NCBI RefSeq assembly: GCF_003713065.1
Contig: NZ_CP033433.1
Span: 1,709,001-1,773,000, forward strand
Source: Cohnella candidum
GTDB lineage: Bacteria > Bacillota > Bacilli > Paenibacillales > Paenibacillaceae
DNA length: 64,000 nucleotides
Direction: 5' to 3'
The translations under genes and the position numbers were made by a program. Numbering within the stretch: the first letter of the stretch is position 1; every line of letters begins with the position of its first letter. Under the pieces are notes generated by a model. It saw only the letters and a program-made list of their open reading frames with translations, did not search any database and had not been told where the DNA came from. Below are positions 52,764 through 64,000 of this stretch, one piece after another.

Positions 52764-53081
52764 TTAGTTCTTTGGCTTGCTGAAGATGTGCACTGCCTTT
52801 TTTACAATCGTTAGCTCTTCTTCGACATCAGCGATCTTCCGATCTTTCGCGTGAAGTTCACGTTGCTGCTCTTTGACGAGTTGTTCGAGTTCTTTAATGC
52901 GATCCAGTGAGGCAATGGGTTCATTCTTAAAATCACGATATTTCGCTTTCCATGAATGTAATGTTCTTGCTGGAATGTCGAGCTCCTGGGCGATCTCCTC
53001 GACCGTTTTTGCTTGCTCCTGAAGGAGCTTGATCGTCTGTTTCTTAAATTCCTCATTGAACCGCTGCCGTTGTTCACCCAT
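52764..53081 (-). CDS. IS3-family transposase OrfA
   Basis: A 105-residue HTH_Tnp_1 protein: RFNEEFKKQTIKLLQEQ, then TVEEIAQELDIPARTLHSWKAKY, followed by a leucine-zipper-like coiled coil with Arg/Lys/Glu. ATG 53081 has AGGAGGTG six bases upstream, although the frame opens at 53135. Near its 3' end is a slippery A6G heptamer, so a -1 frameshift joins it to OrfB. Confidence 0.92.
   Translation of the reverse strand: MGEQRQRFNEEFKKQTIKLLQEQAKTVEEIAQELDIPARTLHSWKAKYRDFKNEPIASLDRIKELEQLVKEQQRELHAKDRKIADVEEELTIVKKAVHIFSKPKN
52797..52803 (-). promoter_or_regulatory. Slippery heptamer A_AAA_AAG for -1 frameshift
   Basis: Read in the OrfA frame the codons are GTA AAA AAG, the classical IS3-family signal. 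Slipping back one base lands in the OrfB frame (KKGSAHLQQAKELRFQF), which is open from here to the OrfB stop. It should produce the OrfAB transposase. Confidence 0.9.
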
Positions 53082-53152
53082 GTGAACACCTCCTGAGATA
53101 CATTCATTATTGTGTTCTCTTAACGAGGTGTCCACTTTTTATTCTAGTTGCA

Positions 53153-53317
53153 AAAGTTACATAACTCCGTCGAATCACCGAGCCGCACACGGATTTATGC
53201 AAGAAAGTCACATAACTCCGTCGAATCTCCAAGCCGCACACGGTTTTATGCAAGAAAGTTACATAACTCAGCCAAATCTTCGAGCCGCACACAGAATTAT
53301 GCAAGAAAGTTACATAA
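53153..53317. repeat. 51-bp tandem repeat array, right part
   Basis: Begins with the 3-bp target duplicate AAA, then the remaining 41 bases of unit 3 (53156-53196), units 4 (53197-53247) and 5 (53248-53298), and a 19-base partial unit 6 (53299-53317). The array starts 41 bp past the stop codon of the AlkA-type glycosylase gene on the minus strand. Total length without the element is 274 bp, 5.4 units. Confidence 0.88.
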
Positions 53318-53358
53318 ATAAAACGCCTGCCGCTCCATGACGGAACGACAGGCGAAAC

Positions 53359-54009
53359 CTATTCGTTGATGATGCCCCGGTTGATCGCTTCCCACAAATA
53401 AAACGAAGCAGCGGAGCGATATGGTGCCCACTTGTGGCCGTGCTGCTCCAAGTACTTTTTGTCCGGCCGGTCCTCCATGCCGAACAGCCATTTCGTGGAG
53501 CGCTGCAAGCCGAAGTCGCCGAGCGACAGCACGTCCGGCCTGCCGAGCGAGAACATGAGGAACATCTCGGCCGTCCATCTTCCGATGCCCTTGACGTCGG
53601 TCACCATCTCGATGATCTCCTCGTTCTCCATCTGCTCCAGGCGGTCAAAATCCAACTGGCGTGCGGCCGTTTTGGACGCCAAATCGTGGATCGAAACCAC
53701 TTTGGCACGGGACAGCCCCGCACCGCGGAGCGTCTCCGGCTCTAGTGCCAGCAGGGATTCCGGGGTGAACTCCGGGGCCAGCAGCAGAACGCGTTCCTTG
53801 ATCGAGGCGGCGGCTTTCACCGACAACTGCTGCCCGACAATCGACAACGCCAGCGATTGGAACGGATCGGGATTCAGGTGAATCGTCAATTCTCCCACCC
53901 TGCCGATCAGCCAAGCCAGCCGTTCGTCGTTTCTGATCAGCGCCTGGATCTCGGGGCTTTCCGAGCTGAAGATAAGCCGGTCCGGCCGTGCGGGACATTC
54001 CTTCGTCAT
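53359..54009 (-). CDS. DNA-3-methyladenine glycosylase II (AlkA-type)
   Basis: A 216-residue base-excision enzyme of the HhH-GPD superfamily that removes alkylated purines. Seen: [22 protein letters not shown] near residue 48, the helix-hairpin-helix [15 protein letters not shown] near 138 and the catalytic Asp in [10 protein letters not shown] near 163. No iron-sulfur Cys cluster is present, as expected for AlkA rather than Nth/MutY. It is coupled to thyA: its ATG overlaps the thyA stop by 4 bp. A repeat array follows its stop. Confidence 0.92.
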   Translation of the reverse strand: MTKECPARPDRLIFSSESPEIQALIRNDERLAWLIGRVGELTIHLNPDPFQSLALSIVGQQLSVKAAASIKERVLLLAPEFTPESLLALEPETLRGAGLSRAKVVSIHDLASKTAARQLDFDRLEQMENEEIIEMVTDVKGIGRWTAEMFLMFSLGRPDVLSLGDFGLQRSTKWLFGMEDRPDKKYLEQHGHKWAPYRSAASFYLWEAINRGIINE

Positions 54010-54800
54010 ATCGCTACCGGAGCTTTGATCGCGGGATGGTGCTCATAACCTGCGAATTCGAAATCCTCAAACACATAATCGAAAATGGAGTCCGGCTTCC
54101 GTTTGATGATGAGTTTGGGCAGCGGCAGCGGTTCCCTCGTCAGCTGAAGCTTCACCTGCTCCAAATGGTTGCTGTAAATATGGACGTCACCGCCGGAGAA
54201 CACGAATTCCCCTACGTCGAGATCGCATTGCTGAGCGATCATGTGCGTGAGCAGCGCATAAGACGCGATATTAAACGGCAGTCCGAGGAACGTGTCCACG
54301 GAACGCATCGTCAGCATGCAGCTCAATTTTCCGTTCGCGACGTAGAACTGGAATAACAAATGGCAAGGCGGCAGCTTCATCCGGTCGATTTCGGCGACGT
54401 TCCAAGCGCTGACGAGATGCCTGCGGGAATCGGGATTCCGCTTGATGCCCTCGATCAATTGCGAGATTTGGTCGATCTTGCGGCCGTCCGGGGCCTCCCA
54501 GGAACGCCATTGCGACCCGTACACCGGCCCGAGGTCGCCGTTCTCGTCGGCCCATTCGTCCCAGATGGTGACGCCGTTTTCCTTCAGGTAGCGAATATTC
54601 GTTTCCCCGCGGAGAAACCACAAAAGCTCGTGGACGACCGACTTCAGATGGATCCTCTTCGTCGTGACCAGGGGAAAGCCTTCGCTGAGATCGAAGCGGA
54701 GCTGACGGCCGAAAACCGAACGCGTACCCGTTCCGGTCCGGTCCATTTTCTCCGTGCCGTGATCCAGCACGTCCTGCAGCAAATCCAAATAATTGCGCAC
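54006..54800 (-). CDS. thyA: Thymidylate synthase
   Basis: A 264-residue enzyme, exactly the classical ThyA length, converting dUMP and methylene-tetrahydrofolate to dTMP. The active-site Cys is in [12 protein letters not shown] near residue 146, with RHLVSAWN before it and [20 protein letters not shown] after. The start is a GTG at 54800 ([12 protein letters not shown]) with GAGG eight bases upstream; a GTG at 54809 would have no spacing. It is first in a unit with the AlkA-type glycosylase, whose start overlaps its stop, so thymidylate supply and base repair share a transcript. The partner dfrA lies about 6.3 kb downstream. Confidence 0.95.
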   Translation of the reverse strand: MRNYLDLLQDVLDHGTEKMDRTGTGTRSVFGRQLRFDLSEGFPLVTTKRIHLKSVVHELLWFLRGETNIRYLKENGVTIWDEWADENGDLGPVYGSQWRSWEAPDGRKIDQISQLIEGIKRNPDSRRHLVSAWNVAEIDRMKLPPCHLLFQFYVANGKLSCMLTMRSVDTFLGLPFNIASYALLTHMIAQQCDLDVGEFVFSGGDVHIYSNHLEQVKLQLTREPLPLPKLIIKRKPDSIFDYVFEDFEFAGYEHHPAIKAPVAI

Positions 54801-54843
54801 GAATGACACCTCTGACTCTCTTTACTCGTTTCCGCCTATTCTA

Positions 54844-55347
54844 TCATTGCGCGCCCGATTCTGTCGACGAATACCGCGTCTTGCGGCGTTCCATCCGGTG
54901 CTGATACCGTTCAGGCGCGCTTTCGTGCAGTTTGCGTTCGTCATCGTTCTCCGGATGGACGCCAGGCACCGGAATCGGGCGGTTATTCTCGTCCACGGCC
55001 ACGAACGTCGAGAACGCGGTCACCGTCACCCTGCGTTCGCCGGTAAACAGATTTTCGGCGCGGACGACGCAAAACACTTCCATCGAGCTCCGATGCGTCC
55101 AGGTGACGAAAGCCTCCAATTCGACGGCTTCCCCGATGCGGATCGGCGACAGGAAATCCAGGCTGTCGGTGCTGGCCGTCACGACCGGCCGGTGGCAATG
55201 GCGGGTGGCGGCGATCGCGGCGATTTTATCGATATACAACATCAGCGTGCCGCCGAACATCGTGCCGTGATGGTTCGTATCGGATGGGAATACGAGCTCG
55301 GTCATGATCGTGCGGGATTGGCTCATCGGTTTGCTTTCCAGCGTCAT
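54844..55347 (-). CDS. Acyl-CoA thioesterase, hotdog fold (YkhA-like)
   Basis: A 167-residue hotdog-fold thioesterase. FPSDTNHHGTMFGGTLMLYIDKIAAIAA near residue 20 carries the catalytic Asn/His/Gly set typical of YkhA/YciA, followed by SLDFLSPIRIGEAVELEAFV. The C-terminal tail is basic and variable. It cleaves medium- or long-chain acyl-CoA. Single minus gene, 43 bp upstream of thyA; no terminator is seen between, so it may be co-transcribed. The start could be the first or eighth codon. Confidence 0.9.
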   Translation of the reverse strand: MTLESKPMSQSRTIMTELVFPSDTNHHGTMFGGTLMLYIDKIAAIAATRHCHRPVVTASTDSLDFLSPIRIGEAVELEAFVTWTHRSSMEVFCVVRAENLFTGERRVTVTAFSTFVAVDENNRPIPVPGVHPENDDERKLHESAPERYQHRMERRKTRYSSTESGAQ

Positions 55348-55440
55348 GGTTGGCGCCTCCTCGTCGGCTTCATCTACTTATATTTTACCTCTTTCGGAAG
55401 TTGTCAGTCTCCGAAAGACCGCGCGCAAAGGGATTACGGC

Positions 55441-55472
55441 AAAAAAAAGATCCGCGCTTCCGCGCGGATCTT
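55441..55472 (-). terminator. Rho-independent terminator of the pdh operon
   Basis: AAGATCCGCGC and its complement around TTCC form an 11-bp stem; the minus strand then reads T8. Confidence 0.85.
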
Positions 55473-55496
55473 GGCGATGCTGCGAGTTCATTCGGT

Positions 55497-56915
<1,419 letters not shown>

Positions 56916-56918
56916 CGT

Positions 56919-58271
56919 TTACACCTCCATGACGAGAAGTTCTGGGTCGCTAAGCAGCTGTTTGATATAGTTCATGAAGTTTTGGGCGGTCGCGCCGTCG
57001 ATGATGCGGTGATCGAAGCTGAGCGACAGCGCCATGACCGGGGCGACGACGATTTCGCCGTTCTTGACGACCGGCTTCTCGCTGATGCGGCCGGTGCCGA
57101 GAATCGCGACTTCCGGGAAGTTGATGATCGGCGTAAAGAACATCCCGCCGGCAGACCCGATGTTCGTGATCGTGATCGTGCCGCCTTTCATTTCGTTCGG
57201 AGCCAGCTTGCCGTCGCGCGCCTTGCCGGCCAATTCGCGGATTTCGCCGGCGATCGACCATGCGTTCTTGCGGTCGGCATCATGCACGACGGGCACGACG
57301 AGTCCGTTATCCGTGTCGGCGGCGATGCCGATGTTGTAGTACTTCTTGTAGACGATTTCGTTCGCCGCTTCGTCGATCGTCGCATTCAGCGCCGGGAATT
57401 CGCGGCACGCGGCGACGAGCGCCTTCACGATGAACGGAAGGTACGTCAGCTTGACGCCTTTTTTCTCGGCAACCGGCTTCGCGCGGTTGCGAAGAGCGAC
57501 GAGCGCCGTGACGTCCACTTCGTCCATGATCGTCACGTGCGGAGCAGTGTAAGCCGACTTGACCATCGCGTTGGCGATCGCTTTGCGGATGCCTTTGAAC
57601 GGCACGCGCTCTTCGACGCCCGGGCCGGCTTGTACCGCCGGACGAGCTGCCGCAGGTGCATTTGCAGCGGCAGGCGCATCGGCGGCTGCCGTTGCCGCTG
57701 GTGCAGCAGGAGCCCCGCCTGCCGCGAAGCCGCTGACGTCCTCACGGGTGATACGGCCGTTTTTGCCGGTGCCTTTCACTTCCGCGATGTTCACGCCTTT
57801 CTCGCGGGCGAACTTGCGCACGCTCGGCGTGGCGAGCACGATGCCGCCGGGAGCCGGTTGCGAAGGTGCCGCCGCTGGAGCCGGAGCCGGTGCGGGAGCG
57901 GATTCCGCAGCTGCCGGCTGTTGGGCCGGCTGGCCTTTCGTATCCGCGCCGCCGACCGCGGAGTTGCCGGACGCGCCGCCCACCGCTTGGGCGTGGTCGC
58001 CCGCCGCCGGAGCTTGCTCCGGCACGTCGCCTTCCGCCTCGATGACGGCGACGACTTCGCCGACGTGCATGACTTGCCCGTCCTTGGCGAACACTTCGAG
58101 CACTTTGCCGTTCACCGGGCAAGGCACTTCCACGATCGCCTTGTCGTTCTGTACTTCCATAATGATGTCTTCGTCCGTTACCGTTTGGCCCGGAGCGATG
58201 TGCATTTTGACGATTTCGCCTTCATGCAGCCCTTCGCCGAGCTCGGGAAACCGATATTCGAATCTGGCCAC
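56919..58271 (-). CDS. pdhC: Dihydrolipoamide acetyltransferase (E2 of pyruvate dehydrogenase)
   Basis: A 450-residue core subunit. One lipoyl domain (about 1-80) with the lipoylated Lys in [10 protein letters not shown] near residue 43, an Ala/Pro-rich swinging linker, the E3-binding domain ([21 protein letters not shown] near 145), a second Ala-rich linker and the catalytic domain ending with [16 protein letters not shown], which holds the active His and Asp. It transfers the acetyl group to CoA and forms the core of the complex. 91 bp after pdhB, 3 bp before pdhD. Confidence 0.96.
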   Translation of the reverse strand: MARFEYRFPELGEGLHEGEIVKMHIAPGQTVTDEDIIMEVQNDKAIVEVPCPVNGKVLEVFAKDGQVMHVGEVVAVIEAEGDVPEQAPAAGDHAQAVGGASGNSAVGGADTKGQPAQQPAAAESAPAPAPAPAAAPSQPAPGGIVLATPSVRKFAREKGVNIAEVKGTGKNGRITREDVSGFAAGGAPAAPAATAAADAPAAANAPAAARPAVQAGPGVEERVPFKGIRKAIANAMVKSAYTAPHVTIMDEVDVTALVALRNRAKPVAEKKGVKLTYLPFIVKALVAACREFPALNATIDEAANEIVYKKYYNIGIAADTDNGLVVPVVHDADRKNAWSIAGEIRELAGKARDGKLAPNEMKGGTITITNIGSAGGMFFTPIINFPEVAILGTGRISEKPVVKNGEIVVAPVMALSLSFDHRIIDGATAQNFMNYIKQLLSDPELLVMEV

Positions 58272-58362
58272 CTGGCACCCTCCTATTTACACCCCAAAAA
58301 TCGACGTGAAGCGTTGAAGCCTTTTCGCAGCTTATTGGGGACCCCGAATTGTCCTGCTTCGA

Positions 58363-59340
58363 TTAGAACTGCAGCACTTGATTGACGGTTTTCACGATGC
58401 GAGCCGCGTTCGGCAACCAAGCATCTTCGATTTGCGCGAACGGATACACCGTATCCGGAGGCGCGCAGCGGAGCACGGGAGCTTCCAGGTGCAGAATCGC
58501 CTTCTCGTTGATCTGGGCGATGATTTCGGCGGCGGCGCCGGCCGATTTCTGCGCTTCCTGCACGACGATCGCGCGGTTGGTCTTCTGGATGGAAGCGACG
58601 ATCGTGTCGATATCCAGCGGCACAAGCGTGCGCAGGTCAATGACCTCCGCCTGCACGCCGTTCTTCTCCAGCTCTTCCGCCGCTTTCAGGGCGGTGTGGA
58701 CCATCAGGCCGTAAGCGATAATCGTGACGTCCTTGCCTTCGCGGACGACTTTCGCCTTGCCGATCGGCACCGTGTAGTCGCCTTCCGGCACTTCGTCGCG
58801 GAATGCATGGTACAAGTTCAAGTGTTCCATGAAGAAAACGGGATCGTTGTCTCGAATGGCCGAAATGAGCAGGCCTTTGGCATCATACGGGTTGGAAGGG
58901 ATAACGACCTTGATGCCGGGCGTTTGGATGGCCAAACCTTCCAAGGCGTCCGTGTGAAGCTCCGCCGCTTTGACGCCGCCGCCGAACGGCGTGCGGAACA
59001 CGATCGGAGAGTGATAGCGGCCGCCGGAACGGTAACGCATCCGGGCTGCCTGAACGAACATTTGGTCCAACGCTTCGAAAATGAAGCCGACGAATTGGAT
59101 TTCCGCCACGGGGCGGAATCCTTGGGTGCCCAGGCCGACGGCGAGGCCGCCGATGGCGGATTCGGCCAGCGGCGTGTCGAACACGCGCGTATCGCCGAAT
59201 TCGCCTTGCAATCCTTCCGTCGCGCGGAACACGCCGCCTACCTTGCCGACGTCTTCCCCGAACACGAGCACGTTGGGGTCGCGTTTGAGCTCAACCCTCA
59301 TCGCGTCGCGGATCGCTTCTTTCATATTCATTTGCGCCAT
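58363..59340 (-). CDS. pdhB: Pyruvate dehydrogenase E1 beta subunit
   Basis: A 325-residue subunit of the thiamine-dependent E1 component. [21 protein letters not shown] near residue 25, [18 protein letters not shown] near 55 and [16 protein letters not shown] near 117 are typical; the C-terminal transketolase domain has [16 protein letters not shown] near 233. Pairs with the alpha subunit as an alpha2beta2 tetramer. Starts 43 bp after pdhA. Confidence 0.96.
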   Translation of the reverse strand: MAQMNMKEAIRDAMRVELKRDPNVLVFGEDVGKVGGVFRATEGLQGEFGDTRVFDTPLAESAIGGLAVGLGTQGFRPVAEIQFVGFIFEALDQMFVQAARMRYRSGGRYHSPIVFRTPFGGGVKAAELHTDALEGLAIQTPGIKVVIPSNPYDAKGLLISAIRDNDPVFFMEHLNLYHAFRDEVPEGDYTVPIGKAKVVREGKDVTIIAYGLMVHTALKAAEELEKNGVQAEVIDLRTLVPLDIDTIVASIQKTNRAIVVQEAQKSAGAAAEIIAQINEKAILHLEAPVLRCAPPDTVYPFAQIEDAWLPNAARIVKTVNQVLQF

Positions 59341-59383
59341 GCTGTTTTACTCCCCCGTCTATGGATCCGATAGCGAATCTCGG

Positions 59384-60535
<1,152 letters not shown>

Positions 60536-60537
60536 TT

Positions 60538-60567
60538 ATTATACTTCTGTATGAGTCGTTTGGTCAA
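60538..60567 (-). promoter_or_regulatory. SigA promoter of the pdh operon
   Basis: On the minus strand TTGACC (60567-60562), an 18-base spacer and TATAAT (60543-60538). One mismatch to the -35 consensus and none to the -10. It would start transcription about 40 bases before the pdhA ATG. Confidence 0.75.
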
Positions 60568-60734
60568 AGAGAAATACAAGAAATCCTTATGTTTATCGGC
60601 ATTTCGGCACTATGTTGTTTGTATAACAGGTCGTTTAAATCGGTGTAACACGTTGATACAATCCCCGGTCCAAATCCTTCATTGGTTTTCCCATGGCCGG
60701 GATTTCCCATACCTTACCTCAGGAGGAGATCTGC

Positions 60735-61481
60735 ATGAGCGACTTTGCCGTCACCCGTCGAACCGTCGTCAAACATGTCGTTCCCAGCCGTTTCTTGCCG
60801 GAAGGCGAGCGAAGCCTTCGGATTTATCTGCCCCCGGGATACCAGGAGACGATCAGTTACCCGGTTATATACTGTCAAGACGGCGAGGATTTCTTTAATT
60901 TCGGCCGCATCGCGACCATCGGACAGGGCTTGATCCTCGAAGAAGATTGGGAACCCTTCGTCATCGTCGGCGTCGATGTCGATAAGAGGCTTCGCACATC
61001 GGAATACATGCCGGGCGGATCCCGTCACGAGGTATATACCCGTTTTTTCGCGGAAGAAATGGTGCCGGACGTCGAAAGGCATTTTTCCGTCCGCCGTACG
61101 CCTGATGATCGCCTTCTGGCGGGGGATTCGCTCGGAGCCGCCGTATGCCTCAGCCTGTCGCTGCAGCGCCGGGATCTGTTTAACCGAATCTTGTCTTTAT
61201 CCGGCGCCTATTACGATCACTCGATGGAGCAGGCGAAAGCCGCCGGCGATCTATCCGGCTTGAACTTGTGGATGGCGGTCGGCCTGCAGGAAACCGCGTT
61301 CGAAACGGACCGCGGAACGTTCGACTTCGTCACGCTTAACCGCGAAATGCACCGCTTGCTTGTGTCCAAAGGCGCCCGCGTGGATTACGCCGAACGGGAC
61401 GGCGAGCACAAATGGGGCTTCTGGCAGCAGCTGCTCCCCGAGGCCCTGGCGCCGTTCCTCGGCCCCGCCCGCCGATACTGA
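60735..61481 (+). CDS. Esterase-D-like alpha/beta hydrolase
   Basis: A 248-residue hydrolase of the esterase D/YbbA group. SLRIYLPPGYQETISYPVIYCQDGEDFF near residue 30, the nucleophile elbow LLAGDSLGAAVCLS near 135 (GDSLG) and a C-terminal His in GEHKWGFWQQLLPEAL near 230. It likely cleaves short esters; the natural substrate may be a siderophore or sugar ester. The frame opens at 60693; ATG 60735 follows AGGAGGAG. Single gene ending at a terminator. Confidence 0.88.
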   Translation: MSDFAVTRRTVVKHVVPSRFLPEGERSLRIYLPPGYQETISYPVIYCQDGEDFFNFGRIATIGQGLILEEDWEPFVIVGVDVDKRLRTSEYMPGGSRHEVYTRFFAEEMVPDVERHFSVRRTPDDRLLAGDSLGAAVCLSLSLQRRDLFNRILSLSGAYYDHSMEQAKAAGDLSGLNLWMAVGLQETAFETDRGTFDFVTLNREMHRLLVSKGARVDYAERDGEHKWGFWQQLLPEALAPFLGPARRY

Positions 61482-61504
61482 ACGAGGAAATCACTTCACG
61501 CCGC

Positions 61505-61537
61505 AATGCCCCTTCAATGAAAGGGGCATTTTTGTTT
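61505..61537 (+). terminator. Rho-independent terminator
   Basis: AATGCCCCTT and AAGGGGCATT around CAATGA, followed by TTTGTTT. Confidence 0.85.
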
Positions 61538-61560
61538 AAATCCCCCTCCGGATGTAAAAA

Positions 61561-63183
61561 ATGACACACATCTCCGCAAGACTGCGGAGAATCCTGCATC
61601 CGGAGGCGGTGACCGCGTTGACTCCCCCATCGATCGGCGGAAGCCGGGAAGAAACGATCGCTTACTTCAAAGCCGAACTCGGCCAAAGCGACGACTTCGC
61701 GGTCCGCCCTTTCATCGTTTTCGGAAGCCGTCCGGCCGTTCTCTTCTATTTCTTCAACATGATTGACCAAGAAATCGTCAACACCCAAATCCTAAAAGCG
61801 TTGATGACTGCTCCGCCGCGTCTTGATGGCGAGGGGTGTCCGGAGGAAGAACTGAAATCCGTCTTGATTCAGGAAGCGCTCTACCACAGCGAATGCAGAT
61901 GGGAAGCGGATTACCAGAAAGTTTCCGCCGCCGTATTGCGCGGAGACTCGGTCGTGGCCATCGAGGGGATTTCAGAAGCGCTTGTGATCGGCACTCGGAA
62001 GATCGACAAACGTTCCGTCGACCAGCCCGCGACCGAACAGGTCATCCGGGGTCCTAGGGAAGGCTTCATCGAACCGCTCGGGACGAACATCGCTCTGCTC
62101 CGCTACCGTCTGCAGACGAAAACGCTGCGGATCCGCACGATGGAAATCGGCGAGAGAACCCACTCCAAAGTCGCGCTCTGTTATTTGGAGGATATCGCGG
62201 ATCCAGCGCTCGTTGAAGAAGTGGAGAAACGGCTGTCCAATATCAAGGCGGACGCTATTCTCGATTCCGGTTACCTGGAGCAATACATCGAGGACAACAA
62301 CATTTCCCCGTTCCCGCAGATTCAATATACGGAACGTCCGGACAAGGTCGCCGCCAATCTGCTGGAAGGTCGGGTCTCTATACTCGTCGACGGTTCCCCG
62401 CTCGCCCTGTTGGTCCCGATCGTGTTTAACCAGTTCTACCAGACGGTCGAGGATTATACCGAACGCTTCCTGCTCATGAGCGCCATTCGGCTGGCGCGGG
62501 CCATCGCGCTCGTTTTCTCCCTCATCTTCCCTTCCCTGTACGTCGCCATCATTTCCTACAATCCGGAATTGATTCCGACGGAATTCGCCGTGGCCGTAGC
62601 GGGCGGCCGGGCCGGCGTCCCGTTTCCCGCGATCATCGAGGTCCTGGTCATCGAGATCTCCATGGAGGTGCTGCGGGAAGCCACGATCCGCCTTCCCCAG
62701 CAAGTCGGCGGTGCGTTATCGATCGTCGGCGTCCTGGTCATCGGCCAAGCGGCTGTATCCGCGGGCTTCGCGAGTCCCATCACCGTCGTCATCATCGCGC
62801 TTACGACGATCGGCTCCTTCGCGACCCCGGCGTACAACGCCGCGCTCGCGCTGCGGCTCCTGCGCTTCCCGCTTATCATCATGGCGAGCATCTTCGGACT
62901 TTACGGCATCATGGTCGGATTGATCCTGATCGTGAACCACATGCTGTCTTTGAAATCGTTCGGCATCCCTTACCTTAGCCCGGTCGTTCCGGGCAACGTC
63001 AGCGGCATGATGGACGTTCTCTTCCGCACCCCGATATGGTCGATGAAGAAACGCCCCTCCTTCTTGAACCCGCGCGACCCGGATCGGGTGAATCGGGAAA
63101 CGGTGGAACAGCTCCGAAAACCGCCTACCAACGTTCTCGACCCGAAAAACCTGAACCCCAACGACAAGGAGTCTGCCAAATGA
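61561..63183 (+). CDS. Spore germination protein, GerA family (A subunit)
   Basis: A 540-residue germinant receptor A subunit in the inner spore membrane. The soluble N-terminal half (about 1-260) holds VVAIEGISEALVIGTRKIDKRSVDQP and REGFIEPLGTNIALLRYRLQTK near 165-200, followed by YLEDIADPALVEEVEKRLSNIKAD. The C-terminal half has four to six helices (FLLMSAIRLARAIALVFSLIFPSLY, PAIIEVLVIEISMEVLREATIR, SPITVVIIALTTIGSF). Start ATG 61561 has no good ribosome binding site, but matches family length. Its stop overlaps the start of the B subunit by 4 bp. Confidence 0.93.
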   Translation: MTHISARLRRILHPEAVTALTPPSIGGSREETIAYFKAELGQSDDFAVRPFIVFGSRPAVLFYFFNMIDQEIVNTQILKALMTAPPRLDGEGCPEEELKSVLIQEALYHSECRWEADYQKVSAAVLRGDSVVAIEGISEALVIGTRKIDKRSVDQPATEQVIRGPREGFIEPLGTNIALLRYRLQTKTLRIRTMEIGERTHSKVALCYLEDIADPALVEEVEKRLSNIKADAILDSGYLEQYIEDNNISPFPQIQYTERPDKVAANLLEGRVSILVDGSPLALLVPIVFNQFYQTVEDYTERFLLMSAIRLARAIALVFSLIFPSLYVAIISYNPELIPTEFAVAVAGGRAGVPFPAIIEVLVIEISMEVLREATIRLPQQVGGALSIVGVLVIGQAAVSAGFASPITVVIIALTTIGSFATPAYNAALALRLLRFPLIIMASIFGLYGIMVGLILIVNHMLSLKSFGIPYLSPVVPGNVSGMMDVLFRTPIWSMKKRPSFLNPRDPDRVNRETVEQLRKPPTNVLDPKNLNPNDKESAK

Positions 63184-64000
63184 AGTCCGACCGTGAGATC
63201 ACTTTCCTGGAGACCGTGGCCATCCTCGTCAGCTCGATCATCGGCGTCGGCATACTCCCCCTTCCCTTGTTCGCCGTCAGAGCCGCCGGCTCCGGCGCTC
63301 CGTTGGTCACTTTGCTCGGTTCGCTGCTGGGTTTCGTCGGTTTGGTCCTACTCTCGCTGCTGGGCAAAAGATTCCCCAGGCAAACCCTGGTCCAATACAG
63401 CGAAGTGATTATCGGCAAGTGGACGTCGTGGGTCGGGAGTACGGCCATCATCTTGTTCTTCGGGCTTTTGACGGCATTCGCGGCCAGGGAGTTCGGGGAA
63501 GTCGTGATCACCTCCGTCTTGAAAAACACCCCCGTCGAAGTGACCGTCATCGTCATGCTCATTCTGGCGGCCATATCTTCCCGCCACAGTATGACGACGT
63601 TCGCCTATATCCATTATTTCTATCTGCCGTTCCTGCTCGTTCCCGCGGTGCTTATCGTCATCTTGTCTTTGAAAAACGCGGATTACATCAATTTGCAGCC
63701 CAATACGGGCTCTGGGATCGTAAACATGGTCCCCGGCATTTTCTCGATCGGTAATCTGTTTCAAAGTTCGTTCATTCTCTCCTGCGTCATCCCAGCCATG
63801 CGCAATCCGAATAAAGCCTTGAAAGCCAGCGCATTCGGCATTCTCATCGCCGGCGGATTATACGTCGCGATCGTGGCAGCGACGGTCGGCGTATTCGGAG
63901 CGGAGGAAACGAAGCTGCTGCTCTGGCCGACACTGGAGCTTGCGAAGACGACTTCTTTGCCGGCCAACGTCTTGGAAAGGTTGGATGCCGCATTTTTGGC
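63180..64000 (+). CDS. Spore germination protein, GerB family (B subunit, partial)
   Basis: A frame of 273 codons from ATG 63180 that runs out of the window with no stop. It opens ITFLETVAILVSSIIGVGILPLP and shows repeated helices (LLGSLLGFVGLVLLSLLGKRF, TAIILFFGLLTAFAAREFGE, FLLVPAVLIVILSL, IVNMVPGIFSIGNLFQSSF), the profile of the GerAB/GerKB amino-acid-permease-like family. It would carry the ligand-binding site for the germinant. The ATG overlaps the A-subunit stop (ATGA). The C subunit should follow outside the window. Confidence 0.92.
   Translation, partial: MKSDREITFLETVAILVSSIIGVGILPLPLFAVRAAGSGAPLVTLLGSLLGFVGLVLLSLLGKRFPRQTLVQYSEVIIGKWTSWVGSTAIILFFGLLTAFAAREFGEVVITSVLKNTPVEVTVIVMLILAAISSRHSMTTFAYIHYFYLPFLLVPAVLIVILSLKNADYINLQPNTGSGIVNMVPGIFSIGNLFQSSFILSCVIPAMRNPNKALKASAFGILIAGGLYVAIVAATVGVFGAEETKLLLWPTLELAKTTSLPANVLERLDAAFL

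Larger units (their letters stand above)
51863..53152 (-). mobile_element. IS3-family insertion sequence (IS150-like), 1290 bp
   Basis: Terminal inverted repeats of about 26 bp begin TG at both ends and share AAAGTGGACACC exactly (51878-51889 and the complement of 53127-53138). A 3-bp target duplication AAA (51860-51862 and 53153-53155) flanks it. Removing the element restores an exact 51-bp unit of the surrounding tandem array, which fixes the ends. Two overlapping transposase frames with a slippery heptamer are intact, so it may be active. Base composition is lower in GC than the neighbours. Confidence 0.95.

Noticed and set aside
53107-53340. Repeat-derived frames of 65 and 76 codons on both strands in the second array
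   Set aside because: Same cause: unit length divisible by 3. No start signal and both strands open at once.

Overview
The window is a gene-dense, GC-rich chromosomal segment from an endospore-forming Firmicute, most likely of the Paenibacillaceae (Paenibacillus or Cohnella type). This is inferred from GerA/GerB germination genes at the right end, a bacillithiol transferase (BstA/YfiT), a YfmM-type ABC-F protein, a BmrA exporter, strong AGGAGG-type ribosome binding sites and a perfect Bacillus-type LexA box. No rRNA, tRNA, CRISPR array, prophage or replication origin was seen.

Layout. 1-1121: an ECF sigma factor cut by the window edge, with its DGPF/YCII partner. 1299-1686: a 51-bp tandem array. 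1747-3902: operon gluQRS, HD nucleotidase, GNAT. 4098-13418: a signalling block with a BmrA exporter and its two-component system, a GerE-like HTH, a hybrid kinase with Hpt, a PhoB-type regulator and a membrane EAL phosphodiesterase. 13477-17920: six-gene minus operon (epimerase, hisC, AAC(3)-like, GNAT, bstA, DinB). 18091-21950: ABC-F protein, two hypotheticals, membrane phosphoesterase. 22006-28253: YknXYZ/MacAB-like export operon with a trailing ECF sigma gene, divergent from a two-component system. 28318-35710: acetyltransferase, DUF2935, CobW-type GTPase, aldo/keto reductase, YbjQ, large TPR protein and hypotheticals. 35718-39072: a two-gene pyruvate:ferredoxin-type oxidoreductase made of two fusions. 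39214-43157: YdjC deacetylase, SDR, MOSC, orphan ATPase, and three small proteins, one behind a double LexA box. 43295-49231: HAD hydrolase, membrane glucosaminidase-like protein, gltD, dfrA, ECF sigma/anti-sigma pair. 49323-51658: two secreted cupredoxin proteins. 51751-53317: a second 51-bp array split by an IS3-family element. 53359-55347: AlkA-type glycosylase, thyA, thioesterase. 55497-60487: complete pyruvate dehydrogenase operon. 60735 to the end: esterase and a GerA/GerB germinant receptor operon that runs out of the window.

How the genes connect. The chromosome carries two routes from pyruvate to acetyl-CoA within 25 kb (ferredoxin-linked and NAD-linked). Folate/thymidylate genes dfrA and thyA lie about 6 kb apart, separated by the sigma/cupredoxin genes and the insertion sequence. 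Three ECF sigma factors and three two-component or phosphorelay systems suggest a free-living organism with wide environmental sensing.

The most unusual items are: two 51-bp tandem repeat arrays, both just downstream of a minus-strand gene, the first showing compensatory base changes in a conserved hairpin; a SOS-type promoter with two LexA boxes driving an unrecognised 76-residue protein; and a secreted COG4315-repeat/cupredoxin fusion next to a cupredoxin lipoprotein and an ECF sigma/anti-sigma pair. All functional assignments rest on motif and family recognition by eye; no database search was run.
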